Origin: an uncultured Clostridium sp.
GTDB taxonomy: Bacteria > Bacillota > Clostridia > Christensenellales > Pumilibacteraceae
Direction: 5' to 3'
Assembly: GCA_900555125.1 (NCBI GenBank)
Contig: USKH01000082.1
Coordinates: 1-5,882, forward strand
Length of the DNA stretch: 5,882 nucleotides
Positions 1-5,882 of this stretch are shown here, piece after piece (the stretch's first letter is position 1; each line of letters starts with the position of its first letter). Position numbers and translations under genes: made by a program. Below the pieces are notes generated by a model, which worked only from the letters and a program-made list of their open reading frames with translations, was not told the origin of the DNA and made no database searches.

Positions 1-38
1 TCAAAGAAATAATAGAAAAATTCACGGAGAACGAGTAA
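1..38 (+). CDS. C-terminal tail of an unidentified upstream gene (partial)
   Basis: Reading codons from base 3 gives KEIIEKFTENE followed by TAA at 36-38. The stop shares its last A with the hprK ATG (TAATG, 36-40). The hprK Shine-Dalgarno (CGGAG, 25-29) lies inside these last codons. A one-base stop/start overlap is typical of adjacent operon genes that are translationally coupled, which is the main reason to believe this frame is coding. Eleven residues are too few to name the protein. In many clostridia hprK lies next to uvr or cell-wall genes, but nothing here proves that identity. Confidence 0.45.
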   Translation, partial: KEIIEKFTENE

Positions 39-979
39 TGGCTGTAAAAATCAAGGAATTAGTCGAAAACGAAACCGACGTAAGCGTAGACGAACTCTGT
101 TCGCGCCTTAATCTCGAAGTCATAAACGAGGGTAGCGGCAAAGTGCATATGGCAACTTTCAACGTAAGCCGCCCCGGATTGCAGTTTGCCGGCTACTACG
201 AGCATTTCAGCAGCGAACGCGTCCAGATAGTGGGCGAGCAGGAAACTTCCTTTTTGCTTCACATGTCGCCCGAAGAACGTATCGTATCTTGCGAAAATTT
301 TTGCAAGTACGATTTTCCGTGCCTTGTGATAACTTCGGTACTCGAACCCATTAAAGAGCTTGTCGACGCCGCGATGAAATACAACCGCGTGGTGCTTCGC
401 AGCAAACTGCGTACCACCGCGTTCGTCAACGAGCTGTCCATATACTTAAACGAACTTCTTGCCCCCACGATCACAATTCACGGCGTTCTCGTCGATTTGT
501 ACGGCGTGGGAGTACTGCTTGTCGGCCATTCCAGCGTCGGTAAGTCGGAATCCGCGCTCGAACTTATTCAAAGAGGTCATCGTCTCGTCGCCGACGACGC
601 GGTGTGCTTAAAGCGCGTAAACGACAGGCTCGTCGGCAGTTGCCCGCCCAAAATCCGCCACCTTATGGAAATCCGCGGGCTGGGTATAATCGACGTCGAA
701 AAAATGTACGGCTCCGGCTCGATACGACTCAGCAAAATGGTGGACTTCGTAGCCTGTCTCGAAGACTGGGACGAGAAAAAAGTGTACGACAGACTGGGTA
801 ACGAAAATCACGCGTACAATATTCTGGACATAGATTTGCCGGAGTATATTATTCCCGTCCGCCCCGGGCGCAATCTCGCGTCCATACTGGAAGCAGCGGC
901 AAGAAATTTCCGCGCAAAAACACTCGGATACAATGTTCTGGACGAACTTTCGTTCAGAGCCGAATCAAATAAAGACTGA
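38..979 (+). CDS. hprK: HPr kinase/phosphorylase (HprK/P)
   Basis: This bifunctional cytosolic enzyme phosphorylates HPr of the sugar phosphotransferase system on Ser46, using ATP or pyrophosphate, and also removes that phosphate. P-Ser-HPr acts with CcpA in carbon catabolite repression. The 313-residue product matches the usual length of about 310. The N-terminal domain covers roughly residues 1-130. The catalytic domain shows the active-site His148 (IHGVLVD), a Walker A loop GHSSVGKS at 163-170, the acidic pair D186/D187 in RGHRLVADD, and the family signature EIRGLGIIDV at 211-220. The C-terminal VRPGRNLA segment is also characteristic. The His-to-Lys spacing (148 to 169) equals that known for the Lactobacillus casei enzyme (140 to 161). 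The ATG at 38 is chosen because CGGAG lies 8 nt upstream and the N-terminus fits the family. One oddity is Ser166, where homologues usually have Gly (GDSGxGKS). The next gene follows after 20 nt, suggesting cotranscription. Confidence 0.97.
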   Translation: MAVKIKELVENETDVSVDELCSRLNLEVINEGSGKVHMATFNVSRPGLQFAGYYEHFSSERVQIVGEQETSFLLHMSPEERIVSCENFCKYDFPCLVITSVLEPIKELVDAAMKYNRVVLRSKLRTTAFVNELSIYLNELLAPTITIHGVLVDLYGVGVLLVGHSSVGKSESALELIQRGHRLVADDAVCLKRVNDRLVGSCPPKIRHLMEIRGLGIIDVEKMYGSGSIRLSKMVDFVACLEDWDEKKVYDRLGNENHAYNILDIDLPEYIIPVRPGRNLASILEAAARNFRAKTLGYNVLDELSFRAESNKD

Positions 980-985
980 CTTTTT

Positions 986-991
986 CGGAGG
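986..991 (+). promoter_or_regulatory. Ribosome binding site of the G1P dehydrogenase gene
   Basis: CGGAGG lies 8 nt before the ATG at 1000, inside the 20-nt gap after the hprK stop. It supports this start. No promoter fits in the gap, so the gene is probably read from upstream of hprK. Confidence 0.8.
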
Positions 992-999
992 ATAAAAAC

Positions 1000-2289
1000 A
1001 TGGATCTGGTTGCTCTGCAGAAGAGAATGGAAGGTTGCCCGTGCGGAAAAACGCACGTTTGCGACCTTAAAGCGTTGGAGGCTGCTCACGGTAATCTCGC
1101 AAGAACGGGCGAATTGCTCAAAAAATACAATTTCCCGACGCATATATTGCTCGTCGCCGACAAAAATTCGTTTATGGTTACGAGCGGACTTACCGAAAGC
1201 CTGCTTAAGGAAGGTTTTCTCGTGCAGATGCGCGTGTACGACGATATGAAAATCGCCCGTATGGAAGAGGTGGAAGAAATCAAAGCGATGTGTGCAAACG
1301 TTGACGGCGTTTTGTCGGTAGGAACAGGCTCGGTAAACGATATCTGCCGTTACGGTTCGTTCCTTGCGGGCAAGCCGCTCGCCATATTCGCAACCGCGCC
1401 TTCTATGGACGGATTTGCTTCCGACAGCGCGCCCATCATCATCAACGGATTTAAAATCCCCTGCCAGTGCCATCAGCCGCAGATTATAATTGCCGACTCC
1501 GAAATTCTTGCCGAGTCCCCCGCCGAGCTAAAAGCGGCAGGCTTCGGAGATATGATGGCAAAATTCATTGCAATCGCCGATTGGAGAATAGCAAATCTCG
1601 TTCACGGCGACTACTATTGCGAGCGCGTTGCCGAAATGGTGCGCGAAGCAACCGCTAAAATAGTCGCGCTTTCGGGCGAAATAAGCGGACATTCGGAAAA
1701 AGCGGTGGAAGCGGTTATGGAAGCGCTTGCTCTTACCGGCATAGCTATGCAGTACGTAAAGCTTTCCCGTCCCGCAAGCGGAACCGAACATATAATTTCT
1801 CACTACTGGGAATGCAAAAAGCTGGAACGCGGCGTATATTCGGACTTCCACGGCAAGAAAGTGGGCGTGGCAACTCTTATCGTCGCCGACGTTTATCACA
1901 AAGTAGCCAAAATGAAGGGAATAAAAGCGCATGCCGAGCATGCCGACTGGGCGGACATTTACAAGACCTACGGACCCAATCTGTCGGTTGACGTAAAACG
2001 CCTTAACGAACCGTGCATCACCGATGAAATCAACCCCGGCGACATCACGAAAAACTGGGACAAAATCTGCAAAATCATCGAAGAGGAAATCCCGCCGGTA
2101 GACAAACTGCTCGAATACTATAAGGCAGCCGGAGCGGTTACCACAATCGAACAGATCAAGGTTGACAAACAACTTTGTGACGAAGGACTTAAATATCATC
2201 CGTATATGAGAAAGAGAATAACGCTTGCGAGAATAATGCCCATGTGCGATCTCGACTTCGTTAAAATCTACTATTCCGACAAAAAATAA
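1000..2289 (+). CDS. egsA: sn-glycerol-1-phosphate dehydrogenase, AraM/EgsA family
   Basis: The predicted reaction is NAD(P)H-dependent reduction of dihydroxyacetone phosphate to sn-glycerol-1-phosphate, the glycerol backbone stereoisomer of archaeal lipids. In Bacillus subtilis the homologue AraM works with PcrB to make heptaprenylglyceryl phosphate. The 429-residue product begins with the C-rich motif CPCGKTHVC (13-21), resembling the N-terminus of bacterial members. The dinucleotide-binding stretch is GTGSVNDICRYGS (108-120), followed by the family motif APSMDGFASDSA (133-144). Likely metal ligands are D184 (GFGDMMAK), H264 (GTEHIISHYWE) and H284 (FHGKKVGV), the Asp-His-His set of the iron-containing alcohol dehydrogenase/G1PDH superfamily. 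It is somewhat longer than B. subtilis AraM (about 394), mostly in the C-terminal helical part. No signal peptide or membrane segment is seen, so it is cytosolic. It sits 20 nt after hprK and ends just before an intrinsic terminator. Glycerol dehydrogenase is the main alternative, but the SMDGFAS and GTEH motifs favour G1PDH. The exact substrate is inferred. Confidence 0.9.
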   Translation: MDLVALQKRMEGCPCGKTHVCDLKALEAAHGNLARTGELLKKYNFPTHILLVADKNSFMVTSGLTESLLKEGFLVQMRVYDDMKIARMEEVEEIKAMCANVDGVLSVGTGSVNDICRYGSFLAGKPLAIFATAPSMDGFASDSAPIIINGFKIPCQCHQPQIIIADSEILAESPAELKAAGFGDMMAKFIAIADWRIANLVHGDYYCERVAEMVREATAKIVALSGEISGHSEKAVEAVMEALALTGIAMQYVKLSRPASGTEHIISHYWECKKLERGVYSDFHGKKVGVATLIVADVYHKVAKMKGIKAHAEHADWADIYKTYGPNLSVDVKRLNEPCITDEINPGDITKNWDKICKIIEEEIPPVDKLLEYYKAAGAVTTIEQIKVDKQLCDEGLKYHPYMRKRITLARIMPMCDLDFVKIYYSDKK

Positions 2290-2316
2290 AACGGGTGCGA
2301 TCCGCACACTAATCGC

Positions 2317-2353
2317 AAAAAAACGGCTTATCGACGAGAAAAGCCGTTTTTTT
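2317..2353 (+). terminator. Bidirectional rho-independent terminator after the hprK-egsA operon
   Basis: Seven A's plus CGGCTT (2317-2329) pair perfectly with AAGCCG plus seven T's (2341-2353) around an 11-nt loop. The A-tract and T-tract flank the GC core on both sides, so the element could stop transcription from either strand. It begins 27 nt after the stop codon at 2287-2289 and isolates the operon from the SRP RNA promoter. Confidence 0.92.
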
Positions 2354-2395
2354 CTGTCCAAACAAAATAACTTGACAAAAAAGACGGCTAAACAC

Positions 2396-2424
2396 TTGAT
2401 TTTTCGCCCGAATTATAATATAAT
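2396..2424 (+). promoter_or_regulatory. Sigma-A-type promoter of the SRP RNA gene
   Basis: A -35 element TTGATT (2396-2401) and a perfect -10 TATAAT (2419-2424) are separated by exactly 17 bp. Transcription would then start about 7 nt downstream, near 2431, where the conserved 5' end of the SRP RNA begins. A second TATAAT overlaps at 2414-2419, and a perfect TTGACA lies further up at 2372-2377, but neither is correctly spaced to its partner. The strong -10 suits a stable-RNA gene. Confidence 0.85.
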
Positions 2425-2430
2425 AAATAT

Positions 2431-2699
2431 GCTGTGCTATGCGGGGAGCTAGTGGTGCCCTGTACCTACAATCCACTACAGTAGGGCAGAATGCCGCTCG
2501 AGGCTTTTTGCGTGTCGCGCAGTCATGCGTAAGCGGCGTTGACGGTAGGGTCTCGCGCAATGTTACGCCGTGAACCGTGTCAGGGCCTGACGGCAGCAGC
2601 ACTAAGCGGAATGTGGCATGTGATGTGAGGTTGCTTTACAAGAGCCGGCTGCGCAAAGGACGGCGGGGCGTAATCTGTCGAAAGCGGATGCACAGTACT
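2431..2699 (+). ncRNA. ffs: Signal recognition particle RNA, large bacterial type (scRNA)
   Basis: This RNA scaffolds the Ffh protein and directs ribosomes making membrane or exported proteins to FtsY and the Sec translocon. It was recognised by its resemblance to B. subtilis scRNA. The Alu domain contains GCGGGGAGCTAGTGGTGCCC and CTGTACCT followed by AATCC, GTAGGGC and GAAT. Further on come GTTGACG, GGGTC and GCGCAATG, then the Ffh-binding domain IV, GTGTCAGG...AGCAGCA (about 2577-2601). The 5' CTGTGC (2432-2437) pairs with 3' GCACAG (2690-2695) to close the molecule. The length of about 270 nt equals the Bacillus form and indicates Bacillota. Domain IV is capped by UGAC (2588-2591) between GCC and GGC instead of the usual GGAA, while the symmetric-loop sequences CAGG and AGCAGC are intact. 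Exact ends are inferred from the closing helix, and a short T5 run (2699-2703) follows. Confidence 0.96.
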
Positions 2700-2713
2700 T
2701 TTTAGCAAACCTG

Positions 2714-2749
2714 TTGAGAGAAGAGCAAAAGCGAGTGTTCTTCTCTCAA
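2714..2749 (+). terminator. Hairpin after SRP RNA, probable terminator or 3' processing stem
   Basis: Bases 2714-2727 pair with 2736-2749. There are 14 pairs, one of them G-U, with an 8-nt loop. The 11-bp outer part TTGAGAGAAGA/TCTTCTCTCAA is perfect. The tail that follows (TATCTTAATTT) is only partly T-rich, so termination may be incomplete. In B. subtilis the SRP RNA is cut from a longer precursor whose 3' part holds the terminator, so this hairpin may play the same role. It is also the only structured element in the ileS leader. Confidence 0.65.
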
Positions 2750-2790
2750 TATCTTAATTTACGGAGAAATTGCAGGCAAAAAAGCGTAAC

Positions 2791-2795
2791 GGAGG
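2791..2795 (+). promoter_or_regulatory. Ribosome binding site of ileS
   Basis: A perfect GGAGG lies 5 nt before the ATG at 2801 and fixes the ileS start. A weaker GGAG at 2763-2766 is only 3 nt before a TTG in another frame and is unlikely to be used. Confidence 0.8.
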
Positions 2796-2800
2796 CAATA

Positions 2801-5800
2801 ATGTACGATAAAACCGGCAGCGAACAAAGCGGAGTCAAAGGCGAAGCCAAAGTTCTCGAATTCTGGAAACAAAACGGAATAATCGAACAGGCAAACGAAA
2901 AAAACGACGGTACGGGAGAGGAATTTACTTTCTACGACGGACCGCCGACGGCAAACGGAAAGCCGCACGTGGGGCACATTCTCACACGCGTTATCAAGGA
3001 TATAATTCCCAGATACAAAACCATGAAGGGATATCATTGCCCGCGTAAAGCCGGTTGGGACACTCACGGTCTGCCCGTCGAACTGGAAGTGGAAAAATCG
3101 CTCGGAATAGACGGCAAGCAGGAAATCGAAAAGTACGGCGTCGAGCAGTTTATAGGCAAATGCAAGGAAAGCGTCTGGAAATATAAAACCGAATGGGAAA
3201 AAATGTCCGACCGCGTTGCTTACTGGGCGGATATGGAACATCCGTACGTTACCTACGACGACAATTATATCGAGTCGGAATGGTGGGCTATAAAAACCAT
3301 CTGGGAAAAAGGACTGCTGTACAAGGGCTATAAAATAGTCCCGTACTGCCCGCGCTGCGGAACGTCGCTTTCTTCTCATGAGGTTGCTCAGGGCTATAAG
3401 GACGTCGAAGAAAAATCGGCGATAGCAAAATTCAAAATCAAGGGCAGCGACAAGTATATTCTCGCCTGGACTACTACGCCGTGGACGCTTCCCGGCAACG
3501 TCGCGCTTTGTATGGGTGCCGATTACGACTATGTAACGATAGAGTGGGAAGGCGAAAAATATGTGCTTGCCGAAGCGCTTGCTTCCCGATATTTTGAAAA
3601 CTACACCGTTTTGGAACGCAAAAAGGGCAGCGAGTACGAGGGCGTGGAATACGAACCTCTCTACAGTGCCGACCTTAAAGGTAAAAAAGGCTACTATGTC
3701 GTCAACGACGGCTACGTAACTCTTGAAGACGGCACCGGCGTCGTTCACATTGCGCCCGCATTCGGCGAGGACGACAACCGCGTGGGTAAAAAGTACGATC
3801 TGCCGTACGTTCAGCATGTGGACGACCGGGGCAGAATGTGTGAAGACGCGCCTTTTGCCGGAACTTTTTGCAAAGACGCCGACAAACTCATATTAAAAGA
3901 TCTCAAAGAACGCGGATTGCTGTTCAAAACCATGATGTTCACGCACAGTTATCCGTTCTGCTGGAGATGCGATACACCGCTTCTTTACTACGCGCGTTCC
4001 ACCTGGTTTATAAAAATGACTGCGGTAAAGGAAGACCTTTTGCGCAACAACGCGTCGGTCAACTGGATTCCGCCCAGCATAGGAACGGGCAGAATGGGCA
4101 ACTTCCTCGAAAACGTCATCGACTGGGGACTGTCGAGAGAACGCTATTGGGGAACTCCGCTTCCCGTATGGATTTGCCCCGATTGCGGCGAAATTCACGT
4201 TGTGGGATCCAAAGCCGAACTCAAAGAATTGGGCGGCATAGAGGGTGATATCGAGCTGCACAAGCCGTATGTCGATAAAATTACGTTCAAATGCCCCAAA
4301 TGCGGCGGCGAAATGCACCGCACCAGCGAAGTCATCGACTGCTGGTTCGACAGCGGATCTATGCCCTTTGCTCAGCTTCACTATCCGTTTGAAAACAAAG
4401 AATTGTTTGAAAAACGCTTCCCGGCAAACTTCATCAGCGAAGCGGTCGATCAGACCCGCGGCTGGTTTTACACTCTTCTTGCCATTTCTACGCTCCTGTT
4501 CAACAAGGCTCCTTTTGAAAACTGCATAGTCATGGGGCATGTCAACGACAAAAACGGCATCAAAATGAGCAAGCATAAAGGCAACGTTATCGATCCGTGG
4601 TCTGTTCTGGACGTTCAGGGCGCCGACGCCGTAAGATGGTATTTCTACACCGGTTCGGCTCCGTGGATTCCCTCTCGTTTCTATCCCGAAGCGGTTTCCG
4701 AAGCGCAGAGAAAATTCCTCGGCACGTTGTGGAACGTCTATTCGTTCTATATCCTGTACGCCGATATCGACGAGTTTAATCCCACGAAATACAGCCTTGA
4801 CGACTGCAAGCTCACTCTTATGGACAAGTGGGCGCTCAGCGAAGTAAATTCGCTCGTCAGATACGTGGACGACAACTTAAACCAATACAAAATCACCGAA
4901 AGCGCGCGCGCGATAGGCGACTACACGGACAAGCTGTCCAACTGGTATGTCAGAAGAAGTCGCGACCGCTTCTGGGGTAACGGCATGGACGAGGACAAAA
5001 AGGCGGCATATATGACGATTTACACTTGCCTTAGAAAACTCATCGGCGTTTCCGCGCCCTTCGTGCCGTTCATGACCGAAACCATATATCAGAATATAGT
5101 CCGCAAAGTGGACGCCTCCGCGCCTGTGTCCGTGCATCTTACCGACTATCCGGCCTACGACCAAAAGTACGTCGATAAGTCGCTGGAAGAAGGTATGGAA
5201 GAAGTGCTTAAAGTTGCCGTGCTCGGCAGAGCCGCGAGAAATCAGGCTAACATCAAAAACCGCCAGCCTCTCAGCGAACTGCTCATTGTCGGAGGAGTTA
5301 AGATAAACGAAGAACTTCGCAGAGTCATTGCCGACGAACTCAACGTCAAAGCGGTTAAATACGCCGACGACGCCGAAGAATACGTTTCCTACGAAGTCAA
5401 ACCGCAGCTTAAAACGCTCGGACCGAAATACGGCAAAAAACTAAACGCAATCCGCGCGCTTATGGCGACGGATGCCACAAACATGGTTGCCAAAACCAAA
5501 AACGGTGGCGTTTACACCGCGCAAATCGACGGTGAAGAAATATCTCTTACGGAAGGCGACCTTCTCGTATTTGTCAAGAATAAGGAAGGCTTTGTCGCCC
5601 AATCCGATTTCGGCGTCACCGTAATTCTTGAAACCGCACTCACGCCTCAGCTTCTTGCCGAAGGATACGAGCGCGAAATCATCTCCAAGGTGCAGAATAT
5701 GCGTAAGGAATCCGGCTTCGAGGTCACCGACCACATCGTGTTGTCGATAAAAGGCGACGATGAAATAGCCGGCGTCGTAAAAACTTACGGAAAGGAAATC

Positions 5801-5882
5801 TCGGCGGTTACTCTTGCCGATTGCATTGACGACAAAGCCGAAGGCGAGCCTTGCGATATCAACGGTAAAAACGTCGTTATCT
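2801..5882 (+). CDS. ileS: Isoleucyl-tRNA synthetase, type 2 (eukaryote-like), 3' end outside the window
   Basis: This class I synthetase charges tRNA-Ile with isoleucine in the cytosol and hydrolyses mischarged valine. About 1027 residues are visible without a stop. Type 2 enzymes are about 1030-1050 long, so it is nearly complete. Landmarks in order are YDGPPTANGKPHVGH with the HxGH motif at 56-59; a CxxC at 183/186 (CPRC); and the CP1 editing domain of about 190-390, with WTTTPWTLPGN (223-233) and GTGVVHIAPAFGEDD (311-325). Further CxxC pairs lie at 387/390, 459/462 and 498/501, all likely zinc sites. Next come WFDSG (515-519), the ATP-binding KMSK at 588-591 (context GIKMSKHKGN), and an anticodon-binding helical region from about 640, including NWYVRRSRDRFWG near 714-726. 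The first-shell active-site motifs appear intact. The ATG at 2801 is supported by GGAGG 5 nt upstream. No T-box is seen in the leader. A ValRS identity is unlikely given the CP1 and C-terminal layout. Confidence 0.97.
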   Translation, partial: MYDKTGSEQSGVKGEAKVLEFWKQNGIIEQANEKNDGTGEEFTFYDGPPTANGKPHVGHILTRVIKDIIPRYKTMKGYHCPRKAGWDTHGLPVELEVEKSLGIDGKQEIEKYGVEQFIGKCKESVWKYKTEWEKMSDRVAYWADMEHPYVTYDDNYIESEWWAIKTIWEKGLLYKGYKIVPYCPRCGTSLSSHEVAQGYKDVEEKSAIAKFKIKGSDKYILAWTTTPWTLPGNVALCMGADYDYVTIEWEGEKYVLAEALASRYFENYTVLERKKGSEYEGVEYEPLYSADLKGKKGYYVVNDGYVTLEDGTGVVHIAPAFGEDDNRVGKKYDLPYVQHVDDRGRMCEDAPFAGTFCKDADKLILKDLKERGLLFKTMMFTHSYPFCWRCDTPLLYYARSTWFIKMTAVKEDLLRNNASVNWIPPSIGTGRMGNFLENVIDWGLSRERYWGTPLPVWICPDCGEIHVVGSKAELKELGGIEGDIELHKPYVDKITFKCPKCGGEMHRTSEVIDCWFDSGSMPFAQLHYPFENKELFEKRFPANFISEAVDQTRGWFYTLLAISTLLFNKAPFENCIVMGHVNDKNGIKMSKHKGNVIDPWSVLDVQGADAVRWYFYTGSAPWIPSRFYPEAVSEAQRKFLGTLWNVYSFYILYADIDEFNPTKYSLDDCKLTLMDKWALSEVNSLVRYVDDNLNQYKITESARAIGDYTDKLSNWYVRRSRDRFWGNGMDEDKKAAYMTIYTCLRKLIGVSAPFVPFMTETIYQNIVRKVDASAPVSVHLTDYPAYDQKYVDKSLEEGMEEVLKVAVLGRAARNQANIKNRQPLSELLIVGGVKINEELRRVIADELNVKAVKYADDAEEYVSYEVKPQLKTLGPKYGKKLNAIRALMATDATNMVAKTKNGGVYTAQIDGEEISLTEGDLLVFVKNKEGFVAQSDFGVTVILETALTPQLLAEGYEREIISKVQNMRKESGFEVTDHIVLSIKGDDEIAGVVKTYGKEISAVTLADCIDDKAEGEPCDINGKNVVI

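Noticed and set aside
808..1473. Open frame of 221 codons on the minus strand spanning the hprK-egsA junction
   Set aside because: It overlaps two well-supported genes in antisense and shows no family motif.
1528..2361. Open frame of 277 codons on the minus strand opposite the G1P dehydrogenase gene
   Set aside because: It starts inside the terminator T-tract region and mirrors a confidently coding gene. There is no recognisable domain and no convincing ribosome binding site.
2309..2602. 97-codon minus-strand frame through the SRP RNA promoter and gene
   Set aside because: Its sequence is explained by the structured RNA gene and the terminator on the other strand. There is no start signal of quality.
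2704..2800. T-box riboswitch upstream of ileS
   Set aside because: The space is too short for a standard T-box, and neither the AGGGTGG core nor a specifier-loop stem is seen. The only structure is the 2714-2749 hairpin.
2770..2811. Possible 13-codon leader peptide (TTG start, stop overlapping the ileS start region)
   Set aside because: The GGAG at 2763-2766 is only 3 nt from the TTG, too close for good initiation. The peptide contains no isoleucine codon, so an attenuation role for ileS is unlikely.
2759..3817. Long open frame of 352 codons on the minus strand inside ileS
   Set aside because: It lies wholly opposite strongly conserved IleRS coding sequence. Its residues are low-complexity and Phe/Val-rich, as expected from reading RNY-type codons backwards, and it has no recognisable motif.
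1..5882. Mobile element, CRISPR array, defence or toxin system
   Set aside because: I saw no spaced repeats, terminal inverted repeats, transposase or integrase motifs, tRNA attachment sites or unassigned genes. The window is filled with housekeeping genes of similar codon character.

Overview
This window reads as ordinary core chromosome of a Bacillota (Firmicutes) bacterium, probably an anaerobic clostridial lineage. Three things point that way. There is an HPr kinase/phosphorylase of the Gram-positive type. The SRP RNA is the long form of about 270 nt with an Alu domain, typical of Bacilli and Clostridia. The Shine-Dalgarno sites are strong and GGAGG-like. GC content looks close to one half. 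The genus cannot be told from what is here.

All genes lie on the + strand. Bases 1-38 hold the last codons of an unidentified upstream gene whose stop overlaps the hprK start (TAATG). hprK (38-979) is followed after 20 nt by a glycerol-1-phosphate dehydrogenase gene of the AraM/EgsA family (1000-2289). This operon ends in a textbook bidirectional intrinsic terminator (2317-2353). The intergenic stretch 2290-2800 is then mostly an RNA gene: a sigma-A-type promoter (2396-2424), the SRP RNA gene ffs (about 2431-2699) and a strong hairpin (2714-2749). From 2801 to the window end runs ileS, an isoleucyl-tRNA synthetase of the long eukaryote-like type 2 class. It is open at its 3' end and probably lacks only a few residues.

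The genes belong to different housekeeping processes: carbon catabolite regulation (HprK), polar-lipid or prenyl-lipid precursor supply (G1P dehydrogenase), co-translational membrane targeting (SRP RNA) and translation with editing (IleRS). No mobile element, CRISPR array, defence island or clearly new system is visible. The points most worth checking are the UGAC (UNAC-class) tetraloop in SRP RNA domain IV in place of the usual GGAA, the lack of a T-box or separate promoter in front of ileS, the unusual Walker A spelling of HprK, and the pairing of hprK with an archaeal-type lipid enzyme.
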